From Gemmatimonadaceae bacterium (lineage in GTDB: Bacteria; Gemmatimonadota; Gemmatimonadetes; Gemmatimonadales; Gemmatimonadaceae): 64,000 bases of DNA. Positions 28,101 through 35,401 of the stretch are shown one piece after another. The position numbers and the translations under genes were made by a program. The stretch lies in the NCBI GenBank assembly GCA_016742275.1, contig JACVCD010000003.1, positions 186,001-250,000 on the forward strand, read 5' to 3'. Below the pieces are notes generated by a model. It was not told the DNA's origin, did not search any database, and worked only from the letters and a program-made list of their open reading frames with translations. How positions within the stretch are numbered: position 1 is the stretch's first letter; each line of letters starts with the position of its first letter.

Positions 28101-29328
28101 TCGTGAGGCGCCATCACTGGGCAATGCGCCGGCTACGGAGTTTGCACCGGTGTATCGGGCCTTTGGTCGCATGTCGGCCGATCTGGCCACCAGCCGCGCC
28201 GCGCTCGAGGCGGCGCAGCGACGCACAGCTGCCGTTCTACAGAACGTCGCGTCTGGTGTGGTGGCTTTTCACTATACGGGCGACATTCTGCTGGCCAATC
28301 CGAGAGCCGGTGCGTTGCTCGGACGCTCGGTGCAGTTGCCTGGGGCATCGCTCGCCTCACTGGCGCCAACACTGGCACCGCTCGTGGATCGATGCCGCAG
28401 GTTCTTCGTTGGAACTGCAGATGACGAGGCCTTCGACATCCATGTGCAGGGTCGCCAGCTGCAAGCCCGACTCACACGATTGCCGTCTGGCGCCGTGCTC
28501 ACCATCGACGACATCACGGCACTGGCGTCGGCACAGCGCGTGCTCGCGTGGGGTGAGATGGCGCGTCAGGTGGCCCATGAGATCAAGAACCCGCTGACAC
28601 CCATTCGACTCGGTGTACAGCACCTCCGTCGCGCGTGGCGTGATGGTCGCGGCGACTTCAGCCAGATTCTCGATACCAATGTCAGTCGTGTACTCGAGGA
28701 GATCGATCATCTCGATGAAATCGCACGCGCTTTCAGTCGATACGGCACCGCTCCATCGGAACGTGAGCCGGCCGTGACAATTGATGTGGCGCGCGTGGTG
28801 CGTGATGTCATCGCACTCGAACGTCTTGGTGACAGCGACGATCAGTCCATGCCGGTGCAGTGGGAGTTCGAGCATGTCACCACTGGGGAAGCCGATGCAG
28901 AAGCCGAAGTGTGGGCACTGGGGCAGCGGGACGAGCTCCGCGAAGTGATGCTCAACCTGCTCGAGAACGCCCGACTTGCGGCCGCTCGCACGGTGCGGGT
29001 GCGGTTGCAGGTAGATGGCGCGCAGATCCAGCTCGCGGTGGTGGACGATGGGTCGGGTATTGCGCCGGATGTGCTGCCCCATGTGTTCGAACCCCACTTC
29101 TCGACACGCACGAGCGGCAGTGGATTGGGGCTGGCCATCAGTCGTCGATTGATCGAAGGCTGGGGCGGTACAATCAGCGTGACCAGCAGTCCGGGGGAAG
29201 GGACCACCGTGCATATCCGGCTGGTCAGCGCGGATCGGAACGCCGACATGGATGCGGGCATGGACACGTTCCAGGAGCGGGACGAAGTACGCCCGTTGCA
29301 TCAGGCGGGACCCGCGAGCGGAGATTAG
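25156..29328 (+). CDS. Very large membrane sensor histidine kinase, NtrY-like
   Basis: A 1390-residue sensor kinase. The N-terminal 1000 residues contain several hydrophobic clusters (about 20-85, 290-310, 325-530, 740-760, 795-820 and 930-965) separated by extracytoplasmic stretches, unusually large for the family. A HAMP region (about 955-1010), a PAS-like segment (about 1020-1115) and the dimerisation H-box 'MARQVAHEIKNPLTPIRLG' (H1141) follow. The ATPase domain has 'LLENARLAA' (N box), 'VVDDGSGI' (G1) and 'GSGLGLAISRRLIEGWGG' (G2). The H-box is of the NtrY type. I prefer the ATG at 25156 to the GTG six codons upstream. No response regulator is adjacent; an NtrX-like regulator lies 18 kb away. 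The next gene starts 10 bp downstream. Confidence 0.9.
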   Translation: MTSRFRYLKAYDRWPLGWILSAVAAMMALAWWQQAPSWPRLLVTFLATGAAAWLLPTIRRAGAFGTAMVVSLSAGLLLAGTETATLTSLRRNWTAWSATEREARAQRVAASLTEVAEALRNTAASRAADSQFVARASRGEPLVVAPPLQRSVESALLVYRRDTLVARAGQVHTRISPLGAPGVRLEEGAFHTSLVARARSADGRVEVVAAALVSSAPPADRFARALLQSLPGNIDVAHTRIESPDSAVVDPGATVVVVPDGPNRLARVRATTYTEGETRLALEQRARTRTSVALAFAVACFLIVAWRKPARTIERALGAAGVLGVVALAPLTGLSNVSTVFDPSSYFAPMGGPLTSTIAALLITAVLLLAVLLFALRTVQQKQSRLLATSVVLVLAAGGPFLLRDLARGISLPATGAGFELWIAWQLALALIGAAVLLAGAAAGQTALGTSRGLPAIVAPLVAAVAALLAGPLWDAPGAWPPWYPALWVVAIGSLALTRKGLAQVVAAAVVAGAGATTLTWGATARARMALVEYDLQRNAVVDDNALRLLERFASELRDETRPAPRSDVMLRRYASSELARAGYPARLARWSPSNLDSAVSVLELAPVVDTIGAQAYLALLARNSGQVELRSVDDGVTTLLLAAVPAPDGIVTTIAVPPRTRLLPADPFAAFTGVTGARGNAAPYRLTMAATEPEDTTRAALAWRRRGDALFGDGVLRERDVGQRVQVEVDIGGLDRLVPRGSLLIMLDVLVVLGLWSATALADGALGRLVRVRRARWSRSYRVRLSGALLAFFTLPAVMFGVWAWYRLQDDDRAARELLVRETLRVASAEQEQRLLGTTPSSTGAPLFFYRHGMLTIASDPLLDALAPLGRLLPGTLAADELGGDAVFTTQRVPIADATTLVGFRHLEQVAGNLDLDGVLATPARGDEFALDARREDLGILLLFATMIGALAAVWSSGVAARSLARPVGALREAALAIAAGREAPSLGNAPATEFAPVYRAFGRMSADLATSRAALEAAQRRTAAVLQNVASGVVAFHYTGDILLANPRAGALLGRSVQLPGASLASLAPTLAPLVDRCRRFFVGTADDEAFDIHVQGRQLQARLTRLPSGAVLTIDDITALASAQRVLAWGEMARQVAHEIKNPLTPIRLGVQHLRRAWRDGRGDFSQILDTNVSRVLEEIDHLDEIARAFSRYGTAPSEREPAVTIDVARVVRDVIALERLGDSDDQSMPVQWEFEHVTTGEADAEAEVWALGQRDELREVMLNLLENARLAAARTVRVRLQVDGAQIQLAVVDDGSGIAPDVLPHVFEPHFSTRTSGSGLGLAISRRLIEGWGGTISVTSSPGEGTTVHIRLVSADRNADMDAGMDTFQERDEVRPLHQAGPASGD

Positions 29329-29338
29329 ACTTCCGCCT

Positions 29339-31120
29339 ATGTCCGAGCGCTTCTCCCCTGCCGATCAAATGGTCACGACGTCTCCGCCGCCGCATCTGGA
29401 GCCGTGGTCATTACCACCGGGTTGGGCCTGGGGAAGCGACGCCATTCAGCGCGAGCATCGGCACTATCAGGAAGTAATCGATGCGCTGGGGCGCTCTTTG
29501 TCGCTCGTGAGTACGCCCAATCCTGAGCACGATGAGTGGCTCAAGAACGAGGCGCGCGCGCTGGCGCATCGTAACCATCCATCGATTCCCACGACGTATC
29601 ACTACTGGGCGTCGTATGAGCAGAGTCGTCGCGGCCCCGGCTATTTGAGGCGTTGGATCAGCGGCGAAACCGTGTACTCGCGCGTGGCGCGACTCGGTCC
29701 TGATTCCATCCAGTTTGCGTTTCAGGTCCTGCGCGAGGCGGGCAGCACGCTGTCCTACATCCACGATACGGCGGCGGCGCATGGAGCCGTGTCGGCCAGT
29801 ACGGTGTGGCTCACGCCTGGCGGACGATTGTGGTTGTTGGGTTGGGAGTGGGTGTTACCCGCTGATCAGCGGCCAGCCGGCATCATTCCCGATCCTACCT
29901 TCACGCCGTGGGCACCCGAGTGGGCACCGGGTGAGTGGAAGCCGACCGCACTCTCCGATCAGTGGCAGCTCGCGGCCATGCTGTTCATCATGCTCACCGG
30001 TGAGACGCCACCGGAGCGCGATGTACCGCCATTGTCGTTGCTGCGCTCCGACTGTCCGCAGATTCTCGGTCAGGTGCTTGAGCGCGCACTCGCCTACGAT
30101 CCGGCCGATCGATATCCGAGCATTGCCACCATGCTGCGCGAGCTCGATCGGCATGTGTCGGTACGCCCGGTGATGATTGCTCCCGAGGGCGACGAGTTGC
30201 CCAAGTCGCTCGATTCTTCGGAAGCACGTTTGCGTTGGGCCACGGCTGACGACTACGAAATTCTCGCGCCGCTCGGTCAGGGCATGTTTGGTAGTGTGTG
30301 GCGTGCGCGGGATCTGTCGCTCTCGCGCGAAGTGGCCATCAAGGTGCTGCACCCGCATATCGCGAAGGACGACATTGCCGTGGCGCGTTTCCGCCGTGAA
30401 GCGCGGTTGGCCGCCCAACTGGCGCATGCGGCCATCGTGCCGATCTACGACAGCGACAGCCGTGGCGGTGTGGTGTGGTATACGATGGAGCTGGCCGAAG
30501 GCGGCTCGGTGGCGAATCTGGTGTCGCGTGCCGGCCGTCGTCCGTTCGAAGAGATTGCGCCTCAGGTCGATGAAGTGCTCGAGGCGCTGCATGCCGCGCA
30601 CACCAGCGGCATTATCCACCGCGATCTCAAGCCGGAAAACATCCTCATCGATCGCTATCGTCGTTGGCGTATCGGTGACTTTGGTATCGCGTACGCGTTG
30701 GGCGACGAAAAGGCCGGCACATCCGGTACGCCGTCGTTTGCGGCGCCCGAGCAGTTGCTTGGCGAGGCGCAGGGTCCGGCGACGGACTGCTATGCGCTGG
30801 CCAGTATCGTGTACTACGTCCTCACGGGTCATCCGCCATTTGGCGAAGGACCAGCCGAGCAGATTCTCGCGCGGCAGATGTCGGACACGCTTGGTGATCA
30901 GTTGCAGGCCGATGGGTTTGACGACGCCCTCGGGGCGTGGTTGGCGCGTGGTCTCGCACAGCGCGTTGAAGATCGCTTCGACGACGCGCAGGAAATGCGC
31001 GCGGCGTGGCGTGAAGTGGTTCGTGTCACGCGTCGCGGAGAAGAATCGCGTCCGTGGTGGCGTCGTCTGTTTGAAGGATTGCAGGACGAACCCACGGCTG
31101 AAGCAACGCCCGACTGGTAG
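29339..31120 (+). CDS. Tandem pseudokinase-Ser/Thr kinase fusion protein
   Basis: A 593-residue protein with two protein-kinase-fold domains. The C-terminal domain (about 310-570) is a complete Hanks-type kinase: glycine loop GQGMFGSV, catalytic K335 in VAIKVL, HRDLKPEN with D429 and DFG with D447, then 'GTPSFAAPEQ'. The N-terminal domain (about 30-275) keeps the kinase layout, including 'AHRNHPSIPTTYHYW' and a C-lobe ending 'DPADRYPSIATMLREL', but the HRD region reads 'AHGAVSASTVW' and the DFG region 'LLGWEW', so it lacks catalytic Asp residues and is presumably a pseudokinase. There is no membrane segment. It lies 10 bp after the NtrY-like kinase and may be cotranscribed with it. Confidence 0.88.
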   Translation: MSERFSPADQMVTTSPPPHLEPWSLPPGWAWGSDAIQREHRHYQEVIDALGRSLSLVSTPNPEHDEWLKNEARALAHRNHPSIPTTYHYWASYEQSRRGPGYLRRWISGETVYSRVARLGPDSIQFAFQVLREAGSTLSYIHDTAAAHGAVSASTVWLTPGGRLWLLGWEWVLPADQRPAGIIPDPTFTPWAPEWAPGEWKPTALSDQWQLAAMLFIMLTGETPPERDVPPLSLLRSDCPQILGQVLERALAYDPADRYPSIATMLRELDRHVSVRPVMIAPEGDELPKSLDSSEARLRWATADDYEILAPLGQGMFGSVWRARDLSLSREVAIKVLHPHIAKDDIAVARFRREARLAAQLAHAAIVPIYDSDSRGGVVWYTMELAEGGSVANLVSRAGRRPFEEIAPQVDEVLEALHAAHTSGIIHRDLKPENILIDRYRRWRIGDFGIAYALGDEKAGTSGTPSFAAPEQLLGEAQGPATDCYALASIVYYVLTGHPPFGEGPAEQILARQMSDTLGDQLQADGFDDALGAWLARGLAQRVEDRFDDAQEMRAAWREVVRVTRRGEESRPWWRRLFEGLQDEPTAEATPDW

Positions 31121-31139
31121 GCTCCAGCCGGGCGTTTTT
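31105..31139 (+). terminator. Intrinsic terminator of the histidine kinase/Ser-Thr kinase unit
   Basis: AACGCCCG (31105-31112) pairs with CGGGCGTT (31129-31136), with inner CTGG/CCAG pairing, and a T run follows immediately. The left arm and loop include the stop codon of the kinase gene. It faces the end of the convergent diguanylate cyclase gene. Confidence 0.85.
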
Positions 31140-31168
31140 GCAGCAGATGATGATAGGGGCGTCGCGAC

Positions 31169-32542
31169 TCAGGCTGCGTGCGTTGGTGGCAGCGGGAGTG
31201 CGGTGGCCGGCGTGGGCGCGGTAAGCGCCGAAGGAACGGCCGCCGGATTGGGGGACGTTGGCAGCAGACCGCGCGCGGTGGCCATGGCGTTGGCAACCGC
31301 CATCACCTCGGCCGGCACCGACGTTGGGAGACGGCCACCATTGCGGCGTGCCGTACGAGCGGCGCGTGCAGCCTTTGGAGTCATCGCAGCTGCCACCATC
31401 GCTTCAGGCATCACTTCCGTCATCGGTTCAACCACGGCATCGATTGCCGTATGCACACGAGTGAGCTGCCGGCGACGCTTGCGCGCATAGAGCAACTGGT
31501 CGGCGCGGGCGAGCAATTCCACGATCGATGCGGGATCGGTCGGACGAACTCGCGTGTGACCAATGGTCAGGGCGATCGTGGCCGGAAATTCTCCACTGGC
31601 GTTGAGGAGCGAGAGACGCTCCTCGATACGCTTCTGGATGATGCGCGCGCCGACACCGTCGGCATCGAGCGCGAGAACGGTGAACTCGTCACCACCAAGT
31701 CGTGCCACTACATCGCAGTCACGCAGGGTAGACTGCAGCAGACGCGCGACTGCCTGCAGGGCACGATCACCGACACCATGGCCGTGCAGGTCGTTCAGCT
31801 GCTTGAAGCCATCCATGTCGGCGTACAGCACCACCGCATCCTTCCCCTGACGACGCGCCACACGCAGCTGCTGTTCGGCGAGTGCCATGAAGCCGCGGCG
31901 ATTGTAGAGACGCGTGAGGTCGTCGGTGAGCGATGCCTTGCGGAGACGCAGTTCCTCGCGCTTGCGGCGTGTGATGTCACGTACCGTTACGGCAACACCA
32001 TCGGTGGTCGGAATGACCTGATGCATCATCCAGCCAGCCGTGAAACGACGGCGATCGACGCGAATGTCTTCGATGAGCGGCGAATGCAGGGTGACCACAC
32101 CAGCGTAACGCGCAAACAATGCCTCACCGTTTTGTGCGGCGAGGTCACGGCGCAGTCGACGTCCCACGAGTGCAGCGGGAGTGCTTCGGCAGAGGGCGGC
32201 GCCGGTGGCGTTGGCGTCGGTGATCTCGAGGTCGTCAATGGCACCGTCTTCGCCGCGCACGGCGCGAAGCAAAAAGATGCCGTCTACGTTGTGCTGCATG
32301 GCGTCTTCGAGACGCTGCATGCGCTCTCGCAGCTGGACATCGTCCTGCATGCGGCGGAGCAGCTCGCGATGCAGCAATCGCCAGCCCACGATCGCACCCG
32401 CAAGGGCGAGCGCGGACAGCAGCGGCGCCGTCTGGCCCAAAGAGGGCAGGCGGACGACACCCTGCGTGAGGGCGATGACGATCGCGGAGGTGAGAGCTAT
32501 CGCCCCCCAGAAGGAGGCGCGTAGAACAAAACGGTCGAGCAT
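31169..32542 (-). CDS. Membrane diguanylate cyclase with PAS-like domain and Ala/Pro-rich tail
   Basis: A 457-residue GGDEF protein that would make cyclic di-GMP from two GTP. Two hydrophobic segments (about 10-28 and 36-55) anchor it. A short coiled-coil (about 60-85) and a PAS-like domain (about 85-195, ending in 'VTVRDITRRK') follow, then the GGDEF domain with an intact GGDEF at residues 283-287. An RxxD inhibitory site (RDCD) sits exactly five residues before it, so product inhibition is expected. The last 100 residues are low-complexity Ala/Pro/Thr sequence of unknown purpose. The leader upstream is rich in hairpins and no clear ribosome-binding site precedes the ATG. Confidence 0.92.
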   Translation of the reverse strand: MLDRFVLRASFWGAIALTSAIVIALTQGVVRLPSLGQTAPLLSALALAGAIVGWRLLHRELLRRMQDDVQLRERMQRLEDAMQHNVDGIFLLRAVRGEDGAIDDLEITDANATGAALCRSTPAALVGRRLRRDLAAQNGEALFARYAGVVTLHSPLIEDIRVDRRRFTAGWMMHQVIPTTDGVAVTVRDITRRKREELRLRKASLTDDLTRLYNRRGFMALAEQQLRVARRQGKDAVVLYADMDGFKQLNDLHGHGVGDRALQAVARLLQSTLRDCDVVARLGGDEFTVLALDADGVGARIIQKRIEERLSLLNASGEFPATIALTIGHTRVRPTDPASIVELLARADQLLYARKRRRQLTRVHTAIDAVVEPMTEVMPEAMVAAAMTPKAARAARTARRNGGRLPTSVPAEVMAVANAMATARGLLPTSPNPAAVPSALTAPTPATALPLPPTHAA

Positions 32543-32566
32543 GGTAGGCGTGCGGTGGCAGGCCGT

Positions 32567-32649
32567 AGTCCCATGCCTACGTCGGCTGGGACTGCACCGG
32601 TCTACCGGTCCGGTTTCGCTCAGGTCAAATGCAACGGCCGTGCCACGGC
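32567..32649 (-). promoter_or_regulatory. Structured 5' leader upstream of the diguanylate cyclase
   Basis: On the minus strand three hairpins precede the cyclase start: GCCG/CGGC (32637-32649), repeated ACCGGT elements (32596-32614), and an exact AGTCCCA/TGGGACT stem with inner GCC/GGC pairing (32567-32593). The coding start follows 24 bp later with no obvious Shine-Dalgarno. It may be a regulatory leader. I could not match it by eye to the conserved GEMM (cyclic di-GMP) riboswitch core. Confidence 0.4.
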
Positions 32650-32664
32650 TGAGCTTATCCTTCT

Positions 32665-32692
32665 ATAGTATGGAAACCGCATTGTGGATAAA
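32665..32692 (-). promoter_or_regulatory. Possible sigma-70 promoter of the diguanylate cyclase
   Basis: On the minus strand TTTATC and TACTAT are separated by 16 bp in an AT-rich pocket about 125 bp upstream of the start. The -35 match is poor, so this is a weak call. Confidence 0.25.
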
Positions 32693-32899
32693 GTCTGTAG
32701 TCTTCTCATTTAAAACGACTTATAATGGCATTTAGATGGGCCTTCAAGCATGAATCCAGCGTACGGCGAACGTTCCAAACAACTGGGGACGAAGCGGCGT
32801 GATCGGACGTAAGTGCCGAGCCCGGCCATTGGTGGAGGCGGCACTTTTGACCGGCCGGGGCCTGACTGGGCACCCACGGTTAGTGCCCAACAGAAGCGG

Positions 32900-34453
32900 C
32901 TATCCCAACAACACCTTGGTGTCGAGCTCTTCGGAGCGGGCGGTTTCGCGTGCCTGGGCGTCGGCAGCGATTCGGCGTGGGAACAGCAACGACACCACAA
33001 TGCCGGTTGCGAATGACAGCGGAATTGTCACCAGCGCCGGGTTCTTGAGCGGAAAGAACGCGGACTCATGGTGCAGCAAATCCACCTGCACGGCAGGCGA
33101 GAGCGCGATGAGCGCAAGCGTGGCCGTCGTACCAACGATCATGCTGGCGGCTGCGCCTGCGGTGCTGGTGCGTCGCCAGAATACGCTGAGCACCAGCGCC
33201 GGGAAGTTCGCGCTCGCGGCAATCGCGAATGCCAGCCCCACCATGAACGCCACGTTCTGTCCTTTGAAAGCAACGCCGAGTGCGATGGCTACGAGTGCGA
33301 GACCGATGGTGGCGAGACGTGCCACCTTGAGCTCTTCACCGGGGCGAGGATTGCCGCGTCTGATGACGCTGGCCCACAAATCGTGCGAAATGGCAGCGGC
33401 GCCCGACAGAGCGAGCCCCGCCACGACAGCAAGAATGGTGGCAAAGGCTACGGCTGCAATGAACCCGAGGAAGGGGCGTCCACCAAGCAACTCGGCGAGC
33501 ATCGGCGCGGCCATGTTGCCACCGGCATCGATGCTGCGAATGACCTCAGGGCCAACGAGCACCATGGCCCCGAAGCCCAGCACGAAGGTCATCAGGTAGA
33601 AGAGGCCAATGAGACCGGTGGCAATGAACACCGATTGTCTGGCGGCCTTGGCGTCGGGCACGGTGTAGAAGCGCATGAGGATATGCGGCAATCCTGCAGT
33701 GCCAAACATCAGCGCGAGCCCGAGTGAGATGGCATCCCACGGATTCGAAACAAGCTTGCCCGGTGCCAGCACCGCCTGACCATGCGCCTGTGCAGCCGCC
33801 GCAAACAGGGCGCGCGGGTCAAAGCCAAAACGCGAAAGCACGAGTCCCGCGAGCAGTGCGGCGCCACCAAGCAGCAGCACTGCCTTTACGATCTGCACCC
33901 ACGTGGTGGCGAGCATGCCACCGAATAGCACATACGCCATCATCGCAAAGCCCACGATGATAACCGCGCTTTCGTACGGAATGCCGAACAGCAGTCGAAT
34001 GAGACTGCCGGCGCCCACCATCTGCGCGATGAGGTAGAACGCAATGGTGGCCAGTGTGCCATACGCCGCGCTGACGCGAACGGGCGTGGGATCGAGACGC
34101 GCGGCCACCACGTCGGCAAACGTGTAGCGACCCAGATTGCGCAGCGGTTCGGCAATGAGAAACACCACGACGGGCCATCCGACCAACCAGCCCGTGGAGT
34201 AGATCAAACCATCAAAGCCGCTGGTGGACACCAGACCGGCGATGCCAAGAAAAGACGCGGCGCTCATGTAATCGCCTGCAAGCGCGAATCCATTTTGGCC
34301 TGCGGTGACGGATCGACCAGCGGCATAGAAATGTTCGGCCGTACGCGTACGACGGGCCGCCCACCAGGTGATGCCGAGCGTGATGGCGATGAAGACGCCG
34401 AAAAAGGCGATGGCCACCGGATCCGGTGTGCCGAAGCGCGGTGTCTCGTTCAT
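32900..34453 (-). CDS. actP: Sodium:solute symporter, cation/acetate symporter ActP-like
   Basis: A 517-residue SSS-family transporter with about 13 hydrophobic segments. Diagnostic stretches are 'EHFYAAGRSVTAGQNGFALAGDYMSAASFLGIAGLVS' near the N-terminus, 'YTFADVVAARL', 'GTAGLPHILMRFYTVPDAKAARQSV' and 'FKGQNVAFMVGLAFAIAASANFPAL', all typical of ActP acetate permeases. It probably imports acetate and other short monocarboxylates with sodium. Its start overlaps the stop of the DUF485 gene (ATGA), the usual YjcH-ActP pairing. No acetyl-CoA synthetase is nearby. Confidence 0.92.
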   Translation of the reverse strand: MNETPRFGTPDPVAIAFFGVFIAITLGITWWAARRTRTAEHFYAAGRSVTAGQNGFALAGDYMSAASFLGIAGLVSTSGFDGLIYSTGWLVGWPVVVFLIAEPLRNLGRYTFADVVAARLDPTPVRVSAAYGTLATIAFYLIAQMVGAGSLIRLLFGIPYESAVIIVGFAMMAYVLFGGMLATTWVQIVKAVLLLGGAALLAGLVLSRFGFDPRALFAAAAQAHGQAVLAPGKLVSNPWDAISLGLALMFGTAGLPHILMRFYTVPDAKAARQSVFIATGLIGLFYLMTFVLGFGAMVLVGPEVIRSIDAGGNMAAPMLAELLGGRPFLGFIAAVAFATILAVVAGLALSGAAAISHDLWASVIRRGNPRPGEELKVARLATIGLALVAIALGVAFKGQNVAFMVGLAFAIAASANFPALVLSVFWRRTSTAGAAASMIVGTTATLALIALSPAVQVDLLHHESAFFPLKNPALVTIPLSFATGIVVSLLFPRRIAADAQARETARSEELDTKVLLG

Positions 34454-34809
34454 GTGGCGACTCCGTTGGTGACTTCGTCGCGGGCCGTGGTTTCGGCCGC
34501 GACCTGTGCACGAAGCGCGGCCAGTGCCGGGTCATACTGGGCGTTGGCCCATCGCACATATGCGAGTGTCAGCACCCACGCGGAGACAATGACCAGGGCG
34601 CCGAGCACGATGCCGAGCGAGAGTCCATCGCTCACGAGCTGCGCAAGGAGCGATGGCCGGAACGCCACCAGGAGAATGAATCCGAAGTACACACCGACCA
34701 TGGCCAGTGTGAGAGTCGCGGCGATGCGCCAGCGTCGGGCGGACAGTGCACGGGCCGCCGCCAGGACCGCTGCGGAGGGGGCCGTCGATGATGTCGGATC
34801 AGAGGACAT
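34450..34809 (-). CDS. DUF485 small membrane protein, YjcH-like partner of ActP
   Basis: A 119-residue membrane protein with two hydrophobic segments ('IAATLTLAMVGVYFGFILLVAF' and 'LGIVLGALVIVSAWVLTLAYVRWAN') in the arrangement of DUF485/YjcH proteins, which are encoded with acetate symporters. The final segment ends in the family-typical 'YVRWAN-x-x-x-D'. I chose the ATG at 34809; the open frame goes on to 35040 but that part overlaps the divergent VKOR promoter region and is not membrane-like. It overlaps actP by 4 bp. Confidence 0.85.
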   Translation of the reverse strand: MSSDPTSSTAPSAAVLAAARALSARRWRIAATLTLAMVGVYFGFILLVAFRPSLLAQLVSDGLSLGIVLGALVIVSAWVLTLAYVRWANAQYDPALAALRAQVAAETTARDEVTNGVAT

Positions 34810-34933
34810 GGCGCGCGAAAGTAGGGAGCAGCTAGCTTCTTCGATAGAGGTGCGATGATTCCAAGCGCGTTCCAATCGGTTGTGGGAAGCGCACCATTGC
34901 ACTGCACGGCATTGTCCTTCGCCCCATCGCTCC

Positions 34934-35377
34934 GTGTCACTTCGCCAAATCATCGCGCTTGGCAGTCTGGCCAACGCCCTCGTGGCGCTGTATCTGCACC
35001 TCTGGAAGCTGGGCCTCATGGGCTCATTGGCGTGCAGCAATGGTGGTGGCTGCGCCTATGTGCAGGGCAGTCCGTACAGCTGGTTTCTTGGTGTCGATGT
35101 CGCGTTGATCGGTACGGTGGGCTACACCGTGCTGTTCCTGGTATCTGCCCTAGGTACACTATCGCGTTTCGAAGACACACGTTGGGTCACGCGCGTGATG
35201 CAGGTGCTGATCTGGGCCGCGGTGTTGTTCACGCTACGCCTCAAGTACGGGGAGTTCATCGTCCTCAAGAGCTTCTGCTCATGGTGCGCGATCTCTGCCG
35301 TCAGCATCACGTTGTTTGCGGTGCTGGTCACGCTGGACTGGAAGCGTGTGACGCGCGCGATGGCCGACTCGCACTAG
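34934..35377 (+). CDS. Vitamin K epoxide reductase (VKOR) family protein
   Basis: A 147-residue four-helix membrane oxidoreductase. It has the two cysteine pairs of bacterial VKOR: C34 and C40 in the loop after helix 1 (CSNGGGC) and the active-site C115-S-W-C118. Bacterial VKOR passes electrons from a periplasmic thioredoxin-like oxidase to quinone, replacing DsbB. I chose the GTG at 34934 because the conserved first helix starts directly after it; an in-frame ATG exists at 34880. A thioredoxin-like protein is encoded convergently 24 bp downstream and may be its partner. It is divergent from the DUF485-actP pair. Confidence 0.85.
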   Translation: MSLRQIIALGSLANALVALYLHLWKLGLMGSLACSNGGGCAYVQGSPYSWFLGVDVALIGTVGYTVLFLVSALGTLSRFEDTRWVTRVMQVLIWAAVLFTLRLKYGEFIVLKSFCSWCAISAVSITLFAVLVTLDWKRVTRAMADSH

Positions 35378-35401
35378 GATCGGGGCGAGTTCAAGGCGAA
35401 C

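Larger units (their letters stand above)
32543..32899. other. 357-bp intergenic region: structured leader of the diguanylate cyclase plus AT-rich stretch
   Basis: No open frame here looks coding and I see no tRNA. The part nearest the cyclase gene (32543-32650) has several inverted repeats described separately. An AT-richer stretch at 32655-32735 could hold the promoter. The remaining 160 bp before the end of the acetate symporter gene shows nothing I can name. Confidence 0.6.

Noticed and set aside
32543-32700. GEMM cyclic di-GMP riboswitch before the diguanylate cyclase
   Set aside because: The conserved GEMM core and tetraloop receptor sequence cannot be found by eye, so it is reported only as a structured leader.
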